Below are positions 8,645-17,123 of a stretch of 46,815 nt of DNA, piece after piece (position 1 is the stretch's first letter; each line of letters begins with the position of its first letter). A program made the translations under genes and the position numbers. The notes beneath the pieces were generated by a model. That model saw only the letters and a list, made by a program, of their open reading frames with translations, did no database searches and was not told the DNA's origin. The stretch spans positions 1 to 46,815 of the forward strand of contig JAAWGB010000008.1 in NCBI GenBank assembly GCA_022795075.1, written 5' to 3'. The stretch is from Clostridia bacterium (GTDB lineage: Bacteria > Bacillota > Clostridia > TANB77 > CAG-508).

Positions 8645-8894
8645 TTTAACATATTCTTTTCTTGAATACTTAAGATTGAAAGGCAAGTATCCTATATTTT
8701 TAAAATAAGATTCGATCAAGTAATTTACGAAAAAATTCTAAATCCATTTTATGGCACCCTTTCAAAACAAGTTTGAACATTTTCCATAAAATGAATCAAG
8801 AATTTTTAACTTAATTACTTTCTATTCACCTTATTTTAAAAATATAGGATACTTGCCTTTCAATCTTAAGTATTCAAGAAAAGAATATGTTAAA
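8645..8894. repeat. 250-bp foldback element with perfect 65-bp arms
   Basis: Bases 8645-8709 are the exact reverse complement of 8830-8894 (starting TTTAACATATTC). Inside, a second imperfect pair continues the fold (CATTTTATGG near 8743-8752 with CCATAAAATG near 8784-8793), leaving a loop of about 30 nt. The element fills the space between two convergent genes. It contains no ORF. A terminator of this size is not expected; a MITE or foldback element is more likely. No clear target duplication flanks it. Confidence 0.85.
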
Positions 8895-8910
8895 GAAAAC
8901 TTTTCCTATA

Positions 8911-10632
8911 TTACATGATTTCTAACATAGCATCTTTCAATTTTTCTAGCTTGCTATTGGCATCTTCTTCTGAGTTTCCTTTTACTCCCATATATAGTTT
9001 AATTTTAGGTTCTGTTCCAGATGGTCTAATACAACACCAAGCATCGTCTTCTAGCTCATAATACAACACATTAGATTGCGGTAAGCCTGTTTTTGTAATT
9101 CCTCCTGTTTGCATGTTTTTTACAATATCTTTTTCTACATCTTTAAAGGTTAGCACTTTGTAATCCCCTATTTTAGTAATGTCTGTATTTCTTATTCTTG
9201 TCATCATGTCTTTTATTTCTTGTGCACCTTGTGCTCCTTCTTTGTAAATAGATGGTTGTGCTTCCTTGTAATAGCCATATTTTTCGTATATATCATTCAT
9301 GGCATCCCATAGTGTTTTATTTTTTGATTGATAATAACATGCTACTTCACATAGTGCCATAACGGCTGCTACTCCATCTTTGTCTCTTGCATAATCCGAA
9401 ATTAAGCATCCGTAACTTTCTTCGTAACCAAATACATAAGTTTTGTCTTGGTTTTCTTCTGCTTTTTTCATAACAGCTCCTATGTTTTTAAAACCTGTTA
9501 ATACTTCTTCACATGTTAAGTTATAGTTCTTTGCAATGGCTTTTGCTAAATTAGATGATACGATTGTTGTAATAAGCATTCCATCTTTTGGTAAGATTCC
9601 TTTTTCTTTCATTTGTGAGATTCTATATTCTGCAATTAGTAATGCTGACATATTACCAGTATAGGTCATATATTCTCCTGTTTTCGTGTCTTTTGCAAAT
9701 ATCCCTAAACGGTCAGCATCTGGGTCAGTTGCTAAAATAACATCTGCTTCTACTTTTTTTGCTAATTCCAAGGCTAGTTTAAAGGCTTTGGGATCTTCTG
9801 GATTTGGATAATCAACGGTTGGAAAATTTCCATCTGGCTCTTTTTGTTCTGGTACAACATATACATTTTCTAATCCTAATTCTTCTAAAAGTCTTTGTGT
9901 TATTGTATTTCCTGTACCATGTAAAGGAGTATAGACTACTTTTAATTTTTTCCCCTGTTCTTTCATAATTTGTGGATTAAGTATGCAATTTTTTAGAATA
10001 TTGATGTATTTATCATCCATTTCTTTTCCTATTATTTTTAATAATCCCTTTTTAATTGCTTCTTCTTTTGAAATTTGTTTGATTTCACTAAAACTTTCAA
10101 TAGCTCTTACTTTTTTTATAATATCTTTATCTCTTGGTGATACGATTTGTGCTCCATCTTCCCAATAGGCTTTATATCCATTATATTTGGGTGGATTATG
10201 ACTAGCCGTAATCATAACACCTGCTGTACATCCTAATTCTCTAATGGCAAATGATAGTTCTGGCACTGGTCTTAGATTTTCAAATAAGTAGGCTTTAATT
10301 CCATTGGCACATAATATTAATGCTGTTTGCAAGCTAAATTCTTTTGACATTTTTCTTGAGTCATAACTGATGACTACTCCTTTTTCTTGTGTTCCTTGTT
10401 CAAGAATATAATTTGCTAACCCTTGTGTGGCTTTTCCTACTGTATATCGATTCATTCGATTGGTTCCAGCTCCAATTACTCCTCTTAAGCCTGCTGTTCC
10501 AAATTCTAATTCTTGATAGAATCTGTCTTCTATTTCTTCTTTTTCTTCTTTTATAGCCAATAATTCTTTTTTAGTTTCTTCATCAAATTCAGGGCTTTCA
10601 CACCATTTTTGGTATTCTTTTAAATAGTCCAT
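8911..10632 (-). CDS. pgcA: Phospho-sugar mutase (alpha-phosphoglucomutase type)
   Basis: This enzyme interconverts glucose 1-phosphate and glucose 6-phosphate and feeds UDP-sugar synthesis. The 573-residue length fits the PgcA/PGM2-like branch of the alpha-D-phosphohexomutases. The phosphoserine loop TASHNPPKYNGYK carries S144; the metal loop DPDADR is at 303-308; the sugar-binding loop GYEESYG is at about 402-408; and the phosphate-binding RPSGTEPK lies near the C-terminus. AAGGAGAG precedes the start. It is followed on the same strand, 49 bp upstream of its start, by the UDP-sugar pyrophosphorylase, which would use its product. Confidence 0.93.
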   Translation of the reverse strand: MDYLKEYQKWCESPEFDEETKKELLAIKEEKEEIEDRFYQELEFGTAGLRGVIGAGTNRMNRYTVGKATQGLANYILEQGTQEKGVVISYDSRKMSKEFSLQTALILCANGIKAYLFENLRPVPELSFAIRELGCTAGVMITASHNPPKYNGYKAYWEDGAQIVSPRDKDIIKKVRAIESFSEIKQISKEEAIKKGLLKIIGKEMDDKYINILKNCILNPQIMKEQGKKLKVVYTPLHGTGNTITQRLLEELGLENVYVVPEQKEPDGNFPTVDYPNPEDPKAFKLALELAKKVEADVILATDPDADRLGIFAKDTKTGEYMTYTGNMSALLIAEYRISQMKEKGILPKDGMLITTIVSSNLAKAIAKNYNLTCEEVLTGFKNIGAVMKKAEENQDKTYVFGYEESYGCLISDYARDKDGVAAVMALCEVACYYQSKNKTLWDAMNDIYEKYGYYKEAQPSIYKEGAQGAQEIKDMMTRIRNTDITKIGDYKVLTFKDVEKDIVKNMQTGGITKTGLPQSNVLYYELEDDAWCCIRPSGTEPKIKLYMGVKGNSEEDANSKLEKLKDAMLEIM

Positions 10633-10681
10633 TTTATCTCTCCTTCCTTTTATATCCTCATGATACTTGATTGGTTTAAAA

Positions 10682-11933
10682 TTAATCTAAATGGTAAAAC
10701 TTTTTGTATAATTCTCTTGCTGTTTTTGGACAGTCAACTCCTGCGGAGTCTGCGTTTTTAACTGGTGCAAATTCTTCTTCTCTTTTTACACGAAGAATTG
10801 CCATATCATCTACTTCACCAAAGGCATCAAATAAGAATGCTTCAAATTTATAGGCATTTGGTGAATTTGGGATAACTACTTCTCCATTTTCTGCTAGGTA
10901 ACTTGCTTTTTTATAAGCTACGTGGTATGGTAATGGATTTGCTCCCATTCTTTCTACCGCTTCTACACTAAATAGGTTGCATAAAAGGTGTGATTCTCCA
11001 TATAATAATTCTCCATTTTCATCGGTTTCTTCTGCCATTTCTTCTGTTATTTCTGAGTATTCTACTACATTTGGTTTTCCATTTCTTTTACAAAATACAC
11101 CTACTTTTTCTTGTGGGTTGGCTTTTACAGCTGATTTACATGCAACCGTTACTTTTTTATCGATGGCAATTCCCATTAATACTGGATCCACCATTTTGAC
11201 TAAGCAATTGTCAACTCCACCAATAAATACCCATTCTTTTCCCATTTCTTTCATTTTTTTGGTCATACCACTTTTTACTAAAGATTCATAAATTCCTCCA
11301 TGTCCATCTGCTGCTTGCTTGATTAACCCATTTTCTCCAATTAATATTTTTCCTTCTGTGTCTACCATTGGTAATTCTCCTTGTATAAAGAAAAATATGT
11401 TTTTGTCTTTTTGGTAACCAAAATATTTGTGTTTTTCAAAAAATTCAACTGTTTCTTCATTATTTTCTCTACTTGTCATAATAAACCATGGAATGGTAAC
11501 ACCATACTTTTTTCCTTCTTCTTTTAGGCTGTCACATAATAATTCAAATAATGATTTATGAGAGTCTAAACCAATGTCATAGGTTCCTTTTGGTCCATTA
11601 TGTCCGAAGTCTTGTTCCTTGCCCTCCAGCCATAGTTACTGCTGCTAATTTTCCTTCTTGTATTGCTTTCTTCCCTATGTTTTCGTAATATTTGTATTGG
11701 TCATTTAATTTGTATTTGTCCATATATTCAATTGGTGTTATTTTATCGTTTTCGTGTTTTTCTTCCTTTTTTGTTTTTTTATATAAGCTATTGATTAATT
11801 CAAAATCTATATTTTCTATTTGATGGCATAATTCTTTTTTGTTCTTTTCATCTAATGTTTCGTAATGTTTTAATAAATGTTCTTGCTCATATTTTTTTAA
11901 AATACTTTGTAATTCGTCAATTTTTCTATCCAT
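10682..11933 (-). CDS. UDPGP-type UTP-sugar-1-phosphate uridylyltransferase, joined by a +1 shift
   Basis: The two halves form one UDP-sugar or UDP-N-acetylhexosamine pyrophosphorylase of the UDPGP family. The first 109 codons end in the nucleotide-binding motif AGGQGTRL; the zero frame then reads CGG ACA TAA and stops. Skipping the C at 11606 gives GGA CAT AAT GGA CCA AAA GGA, that is G-H-N-G-P-K-G, the expected continuation. The joined product has 416 residues, a normal length. The second half contains IPWFIMTSRENNEETVEFF and the KMVDPVLMG region of the family. Either this is translated by recoding or it is a one-base pseudogene; three other genes here show the same break. It lies upstream of phosphoglucomutase in the same direction. 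Confidence 0.85.
11603..11609 (-). other. Candidate +1 recoding site CTT CGG A (UDP-sugar pyrophosphorylase)
   Basis: The zero-frame codons are CTT CGG ACA TAA. Skipping C (11606) lets reading resume at GGA (11605-11603), coding the glycine that completes GGQGTRLG. There is no homopolymer at the site. CTT is the P-site codon of the known +1 sites in bacterial prfB and yeast Ty1. Confidence 0.8.
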
Positions 11934-11961
11934 ATTTTTTCCTCATTTCTTTTTAAAAATT

Positions 11962-11990
11962 AAACAGATAATAAATTTTATTATCTGTTT
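11962..11990 (-). terminator. Terminator hairpin after the 12030-12512 gene
   Basis: AAACAGATAATAA (11962-11974) pairs perfectly with TTATTATCTGTTT (11978-11990) across a 3-nt loop. It lies about 40 bp past the stop of the gene at 12030 and ends just before the pyrophosphorylase start, so the two are probably separate transcripts. Confidence 0.65.
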
Positions 11991-12029
11991 TATTATTTAT
12001 ACACTATTTTAAAAAAATTAGCAACTATT

Positions 12030-12512
12030 TTACTCTATTTTCTCTATTTCCTTTTCTCCTGCAGTTTTTAAAATTTTGTCGTATTGATTCATTACTTCTC
12101 TTAAGTTTTCTCCTATTTCTTCTAGTTCATAACAATCTATTATTTTTACATGGTTTTGGTTTGGTATTTTCTTTCTTAAGTCTTCATTTATTTGTTGAAT
12201 ATATTTTTCTTTGCCTTTTACAAAAATAATTGTGTTTTTGTCATCTTTTATTTTTGGTTCTAGACTTTTTATTTTTTCTGAATCATTGTTTTTCCAATCT
12301 AATTCTAATATTTGTTTCTTTTTATCTTCTTTTAGATTGGTTCTTTCTAATAGGGTTTGCATGCTTTCTTCTAAACTATTTTCTGTTAGTATTATAATTT
12401 CATCATCTTTTTCCATTCTTGTATCTATATATGGTAAACTCATCATCTCAAAATGGTAATCATTTGTGTAAAATGCACATATTTTTTCTCTCGTATTTTT
12501 AGTTTCTTTCAT
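12030..12512 (-). CDS. Conserved-looking cytoplasmic protein of unknown function
   Basis: I do not recognise the family. The 160-residue product is highly charged, with no membrane segment or cysteine motif. Alternating predicted strands and helices (CAFYTNDYHFEMMSLPYID, DDEIIILTEN, KNTIIFVKGKEKYI, HVKIIDCYELEEI) suggest a small alpha/beta fold of the Rossmann type. AAGGGAG lies 7 nt upstream of the start. It is followed by a terminator and preceded by a short palindrome (TGGTAAATTTTACCA, 12564-12578) that might be an operator. Confidence 0.65.
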   Translation of the reverse strand: MKETKNTREKICAFYTNDYHFEMMSLPYIDTRMEKDDEIIILTENSLEESMQTLLERTNLKEDKKKQILELDWKNNDSEKIKSLEPKIKDDKNTIIFVKGKEKYIQQINEDLRKKIPNQNHVKIIDCYELEEIGENLREVMNQYDKILKTAGEKEIEKIE

Positions 12513-12731
12513 TTGATTTCTCCCTTCGAATTTTAAAACTTCATAAAATCTTTTTTTGGGTACTGGTAAATTTTACCATTTGTTTACAAATATGTCAATA
12601 ATATTTCAAAGAAATTTTTCCTTCTTTTTTCGACATTTCATTTATTATCCTTTTTTAGTATAAATTTTTCTAAATTGTTAATAATTAATAGTAAAGAATA
12701 TTTTTCAAATTTATTATTTTGGAGGTAACTT

Positions 12732-13373
12732 ATGAAAAAAAATTTAAAAATGGTAATTATTTTAAGCTTTCTTTTATTTATATATATTTCTATTTGTGCT
12801 TTTTCATATGCACAAAATGTGTCTACTGATATTGCAAATAGCGTTTTTCGTCTACATGTTATTGCCAATAGTGATACAGATGAAGATCAAAATTTGAAGT
12901 ATTTAGTTCGTGATAATTTATTAAATTATATGAATACTATTTGCAAAGATTGTACATCTAAAGAAGAAGCAATTTCGATTGTGGAAGAAAAGAAAGATAT
13001 TTTTAAACAAATTGCTGTTGATACTATTACTAATCAAGGTTATTCTTATCCAGTAACCATTAACATTGGCAATTTTGAATTTCCTACTAAACATTATGGC
13101 GATATTTCTTTACCAGCAGGTTTTTATGATGCTTTACGAGTTGAAATTGGTGAAGCAAAGGGGCAAAACTGGTGGTGCGTAATGTTTCCTCCTTTATGTT
13201 TTGTAGACATTTCTTCTGGTGTTGTGCCTGATGAGTCAAAAGAATTAATGGAAAATAGTTTATCGGAAGAAGAATTTGCTCTTGTTTCAGATCAGTCTGA
13301 TAGTGAAATTCAGTTCAAGTTTAAATTATTAGAGTTTTTTACAAATAGTGGTTTGATAACTGCAAAAAAATAA
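12732..13373 (+). CDS. spoIIR: Stage II sporulation protein R
   Basis: SpoIIR is the secreted forespore signal that triggers processing of pro-sigma-E by SpoIIGA in the mother cell. The 213-residue protein has an N-terminal membrane or signal segment (about 8-27) followed by the conserved SVFRLHVIANSDTDEDQ motif (about 37-53) and the GQNWWCVMFPPLCFVD segment near 141-156. TTGGAGGT precedes the start. It is transcribed alone from a long AT-rich leader; a forespore sigma-F promoter is expected for the family, but I could not identify one with confidence. Confidence 0.93.
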   Translation: MKKNLKMVIILSFLLFIYISICAFSYAQNVSTDIANSVFRLHVIANSDTDEDQNLKYLVRDNLLNYMNTICKDCTSKEEAISIVEEKKDIFKQIAVDTITNQGYSYPVTINIGNFEFPTKHYGDISLPAGFYDALRVEIGEAKGQNWWCVMFPPLCFVDISSGVVPDESKELMENSLSEEEFALVSDQSDSEIQFKFKLLEFFTNSGLITAKK

Positions 13374-13381
13374 TATTTTAG

Positions 13382-13493
13382 TTTCTAGGTTACAGTTCAC
13401 CAACATCATTTAAAATTACAAAATCCGAATCAATATTGTTATTCTAGTCTTTGAATCATCTAATTTATTCTCAGTGAACTGTAACATTTCTAG
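13382..13493. mobile_element. MITE-like element with 12-bp terminal inverted repeats and 7-bp target duplication
   Basis: GTTACAGTTCAC at 13389-13400 is the exact inverse of GTGAACTGTAAC at 13474-13485. Immediately outside, the same 7 bp TTTCTAG occurs in direct orientation at 13382-13388 and 13487-13493, as expected for a target-site duplication. The interior of about 73 bp carries no ORF. A closely similar end, GTTACTGTTCAC, occurs at 46635-46646. A non-autonomous element moved by a transposase elsewhere in the genome is the best reading. Confidence 0.7.
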
Positions 13494-13613
13494 TTTTTAA
13501 ATTATTATTAACTATTGCAATCATACTTACTTTGTGATATATTCTAATTAAGTAAAAGAGTATTATATCGTACTCTTTTTTTATGGAAAGAATAATATTG
13601 GGGGTTATTTAAA

Positions 13614-14873
13614 TTGGAGAAATTAATTGTAAAAGGACCAACACCTTTAAAAGGCGAAGTAACCATTAGTGGTGCTAAAAATGCTGCCGTTGCTATTTTA
13701 CCAGCTACACTTTTAATTGACGGTAGTTGTACCATTGAAAATTTACCAAACATAAGTGATATTAAAATATCATGTGAAATATTAGAAAAATTAGGTGCTA
13801 AAATAACTTGGAATAATCCAAATAGCATCACCATAGATACATCTAATTTAACAACAACAAGAGCTCCTTTAGACTTAACTAGTAAATTTCGAGCTTCTTA
13901 CTATATAATAGGTGCTATGCTTAGTAGAAAAGGAGAAATCGAAGTAGGCATGCCAGGTGGTTGTAAACTTGGAGCAAGACCAATCGATCAACACATCAAA
14001 GGTTTTGAAAGATTAGGAGCTACTGTAACAGTCGAAAAAGGAACCATTTATGCAAAAGCAAAAAAATTAACTGGTTGTCCTATTTATATGGATATTGTTT
14101 CAGTTGGAGCAACGATTAATGTTATGCTAGCTAGTGTCTTGGCAAAAGGAACCACCATTATTGATAATGCTGCTAAAGAACCTCATATTGTAGATGTAGC
14201 AAACTTCTTAAATACAATGGGAGCTGATATTAGAGGTGCTGGAACAGATGTTATTAAAATTAATGGGGTTGAAAGATTAGGCGGAAATGCAACTTACAGC
14301 GTTGTTCCTGACCAAATTGAAGCAGGTACTTTTATGTTAGCTGCTGTAGCAACAAAAGGTGATTTAATAATAAAAAACTGTATTACCAAACATTTAGAGT
14401 CTATTACTGCTAAAATTATTGAAGTTGGTGGAAATGTAGAAGATAATATTGATAGTATCCGAGTTTGGTGTAATAAAAAACCAAATAAAGCTACTATAAA
14501 AACTTTGCCTTATCCAGGTTTCCCTACAGATTTGCAACCTCAAATGGGTGTTGTGTTATCTTTAGCAAATGGAAATAGTATGATACATGAAAGTATTTGG
14601 GATTCTAGATTTCAATATACAGATGAGTTAAATAAAATGGGAGCTAAGATTACGGCACAAGGAAAAACAGCCTTTTTTGAAGGAGTCAAAAAATTATCTG
14701 GTGCACCAGTTTATTCTTCTGATTTACGAGCAGGAGCTGCTCTTGTTATTGCTGGAACAGCTGCTGATGGTATAACAGAAATTTATAATTTGGAACATAT
14801 TGATAGAGGTTACGAAAATATAGAAGAAAAATTTAGAAGTATTGGTGCTAAAATCGAAAGAGTTACAGAATAA
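13614..14873 (+). CDS. murA: UDP-N-acetylglucosamine 1-carboxyvinyltransferase
   Basis: MurA carries out the first committed step of peptidoglycan synthesis, moving enolpyruvate from PEP to UDP-GlcNAc. The 419-residue length is normal. K22-N23 of the substrate site (SGAKNAAVAILP) and the catalytic loop GGCKLGARPIDQHIKG are present; C117 is the residue attacked by fosfomycin in sensitive enzymes. The start is TTG, 9 nt after a GGGGG stretch. It heads a run of plus-strand housekeeping genes with walJ-like and rlmH. Confidence 0.95.
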   Translation: MEKLIVKGPTPLKGEVTISGAKNAAVAILPATLLIDGSCTIENLPNISDIKISCEILEKLGAKITWNNPNSITIDTSNLTTTRAPLDLTSKFRASYYIIGAMLSRKGEIEVGMPGGCKLGARPIDQHIKGFERLGATVTVEKGTIYAKAKKLTGCPIYMDIVSVGATINVMLASVLAKGTTIIDNAAKEPHIVDVANFLNTMGADIRGAGTDVIKINGVERLGGNATYSVVPDQIEAGTFMLAAVATKGDLIIKNCITKHLESITAKIIEVGGNVEDNIDSIRVWCNKKPNKATIKTLPYPGFPTDLQPQMGVVLSLANGNSMIHESIWDSRFQYTDELNKMGAKITAQGKTAFFEGVKKLSGAPVYSSDLRAGAALVIAGTAADGITEIYNLEHIDRGYENIEEKFRSIGAKIERVTE

Positions 14874-14930
14874 TTTACTAATTATTGCTAAAAAATTAAT
14901 ATTAATCAACAAATGAAGGAAAGATAAAAC

Positions 14931-15722
14931 ATGTTAAATTTTTGTAGTTTATATAGTGGTAGTAGTGGTAATAGTTTATTTGTAGAAACCTCCCATACAA
15001 AACTTTTAATTGATGCTGGGGTTAGTAGCAAAAAAATCGAAAATGCTTTATTAGATATTGGTATAGAACCTTGTAATATAGATGGCATTTTAGTTACTCA
15101 TGAACATATTGACCATGTACAGGGACTAGGTACATTTTCTAAGAAATTTAATTTACCAGTTTTCGTTAATCAAGAAACTTTAGATGCTATGCCAAAACAA
15201 AGAGATAAAATAGATACAAATAATATAAAAACTTTTAAAATATCTGACAAATTTTCTATTGGAGATTTAGAAATTAAGCCTTTTTCCATTCCTCATGATG
15301 CTACTAATCCATGTGGGTTTAATATTTGGAAAGAAGATAAAAAAATAAGTATTGCAACTGATATTGGACATATGACAAATGATATTCTAAAACATTTAGA
15401 AGAAAGTCTGTTTATTATGTTAGAAGCTAATTATGACCCCGAAGTGTTACGTTGTTCTTCTTATCCTTTTAATTTAAAATCAAGAATTGCGGGACCAACT
15501 GGGCATTTGTCAAATGAAATTGCTGGCAAAACAATTTCTTATTTATTAAAATCTGGATTAAAAAATGCTATGTTGGGTCATCTAAGTAAAGAAAGTAATT
15601 TTCCAGAACTTGCTTATCAAACTGTTATGGACGAATTGCTTACCAATCAATATTTTGATACCAATTGCCTTGGTCTAAATGTTGCAAGTAGAGATAATCC
15701 TAGCAAATTAATTACTATCTAA
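14931..15722 (+). CDS. MBL-fold metallohydrolase, WalJ/YycJ type
   Basis: The metallo-beta-lactamase motif THEHIDHVQGL (about 56-66) supplies the metal ligands, and a second histidine region (FSIPHDATNPCGF) and GHMTND follow at the expected spacing. The N-terminal SLYSGSSGNS and the length of 263 match the YycJ/WalJ branch. In Bacillus the family is linked to the WalRK system and to DNA repair exonuclease activity; the role here is inferred. AAGGAAAG precedes the start. It is close to rlmH, which often lies near walJ in Bacillota. Confidence 0.88.
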   Translation: MLNFCSLYSGSSGNSLFVETSHTKLLIDAGVSSKKIENALLDIGIEPCNIDGILVTHEHIDHVQGLGTFSKKFNLPVFVNQETLDAMPKQRDKIDTNNIKTFKISDKFSIGDLEIKPFSIPHDATNPCGFNIWKEDKKISIATDIGHMTNDILKHLEESLFIMLEANYDPEVLRCSSYPFNLKSRIAGPTGHLSNEIAGKTISYLLKSGLKNAMLGHLSKESNFPELAYQTVMDELLTNQYFDTNCLGLNVASRDNPSKLITI

Positions 15723-15810
15723 TAAATATTCTTTTTAAATTAAATAATATTTATTATTTAACTAAAAGAAATATCTACCATAAAATTACTTAAAACAGGA
15801 GTAACATATC

Positions 15811-16290
15811 ATGTTAAATATTCAAATTATTTGTATTGGAAAATTAAAAGAAACTTATTTAAAGTCTGCCATTGATGAATATAGTAAAAGATTATCTAGA
15901 TTTTGCAAACTCGAAATTTTAGAATTACCCGATGAAAAAATACCAGATAACTTAAATGCTAGCCTTTGTAATGAGATTCAATCAAAAGAATGTGAAAATA
16001 TCATTCGTCATATCAAAAAAGATTCCTATTTAATTGCATTGGATTTAAAAGGAAAAGAGTTTTCTTCAGAGGAGTTTTCTTCTACAATTGAAAACATTTC
16101 TATGTTTTCTAGTAATTTAACTTTTATGATTGGTGGTTCTTTAGGTTTTACAAATGAATTATTAGATAAGTGCCAGCGAAAAATTTGCTTTTCTAAGATG
16201 ACTTTTCCTCATCAATTAATTAGAGTTTTTCTTTTAGAACAATTATTTAGGGCTTTTAAGATTTCTAATGGTGAAACTTATCATAGATAA
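15811..16290 (+). CDS. rlmH: 23S rRNA (pseudouridine1915-N3)-methyltransferase
   Basis: RlmH is a small SPOUT methyltransferase acting on the ribosome's helix 69. At 159 residues the length is exact. The family signature segments are visible: IQIICIGKLKETYLKSAIDEY at the start (about 3-23), LIALDLKGKEFSSEEF (about 75-90), MIGGSLGFTNELL (the SAM-binding knot, about 110-122) and the C-terminal MTFPHQLIRVFLLEQLFRAFKI. AGGAGT precedes the start. Confidence 0.96.
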   Translation: MLNIQIICIGKLKETYLKSAIDEYSKRLSRFCKLEILELPDEKIPDNLNASLCNEIQSKECENIIRHIKKDSYLIALDLKGKEFSSEEFSSTIENISMFSSNLTFMIGGSLGFTNELLDKCQRKICFSKMTFPHQLIRVFLLEQLFRAFKISNGETYHR

Positions 16291-16298
16291 TTTATTGG

Positions 16299-16394
16299 TT
16301 TTGTAGAGAAAATTAGAAAAAACTATATTTTAGGGGCGAACGCAAAGTTTTCATATTTTATGGTTAATTTATGGGGGATATTTTCTCTACAAAA
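16299..16394. repeat. Short element with 15-bp inverted ends
   Basis: TTTTGTAGAGAAAAT (16299-16313) is the exact inverse of ATTTTCTCTACAAAA (16380-16394). The interior of 66 bp includes a GC-richer patch (AGGGGCGAACGC) unlike the surrounding AT-rich DNA. It begins 9 bp after the rlmH stop. It may act as a terminator, but its size and internal composition suit a small repeat family. No target duplication is evident. Confidence 0.6.
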
Positions 16395-16579
16395 ATAAAA
16401 ACAATGTAATATTAATCTGAAATTTTTTTTTGAATTTCTTTGCTTAATCGATATATTATAAATTTTTTGACGATTAAAAATATTGATATAAATAATAAAA
16501 TTTTTGTTATCATGAAAAAAATTATATTCTAGTTTTTCCTATTTGTCAAGGAAAACTCATCTTCATTTTTCGACATTTT

Positions 16580-17110
16580 TTAGGATATCCATAAAGAACA
16601 TATTCCTACACTTACTAATATTCCAACTATATCTGCTACAAGAGACGCTAATAAAACAAATCTTGTCTTTTTTATTTTTACACAACTGGTATAAATCGCA
16701 ATTGTATATAATGTTGTTTCTGTAGACCCCATTATGGTAGATGCCATTATGCCAATTGTACTGTCTACTCCATAATTTTTCATAATATCGGTTGCAATAG
16801 CAATTGATCCACTACCTGAAATAGGTCTTAGCATAGCCAGTGGCATAATTTCACTTGGAAAATGTATAACATTTAAAAGCGGTGTAATAAAACGAATTAT
16901 AATATCTAAAATTCCAGAACTTCTTAATGCTCCAATTGCAACAAATAAACCTATTAAAGTTGGCAAAATATTCCATACAATTTCAATTCCTTCTTTTGCA
17001 CCTTCTAAAAAATCATCAAAAACTTTATTTTTTTCAATTAATCCATATGTAACAATTAATAAAATAATTAGTGGCATAGCCAAATTTGACAGAAAATTAA
17101 TAATTTGCAT
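16580..17110 (-). CDS. spmB: Spore maturation protein B
   Basis: This membrane protein of the nucleoside-recognition (gate) domain type pairs with SpmA in spore core dehydration. The 176-residue product has about five hydrophobic segments. It contains the conserved AKEGIEIVWNILPTLIGLFVAIGALRSSG and the ASTIMGSTETTLYTIAIY region (both split over the middle and C-terminal parts). AGGAAG precedes the start. It follows spmA by 13 bp and they are surely co-transcribed. Confidence 0.92.
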   Translation of the reverse strand: MQIINFLSNLAMPLIILLIVTYGLIEKNKVFDDFLEGAKEGIEIVWNILPTLIGLFVAIGALRSSGILDIIIRFITPLLNVIHFPSEIMPLAMLRPISGSGSIAIATDIMKNYGVDSTIGIMASTIMGSTETTLYTIAIYTSCVKIKKTRFVLLASLVADIVGILVSVGICSLWIS

Positions 17111-17123
17111 ATTGTATCTTCCT

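Noticed and set aside
10682..11933. Independent pseudogenes
   Set aside because: Downstream frames are free of stops and keep active-site motifs, and spmA's partner spmB is intact. Four recent pseudogenes with the same lesion would be an improbable coincidence.
12564..12578. Palindrome TGGTAAATTTTACCA as a defined operator
   Set aside because: The 15-bp near-palindrome is real, but AT-rich DNA makes such sequences common and no regulator or second copy supports it.
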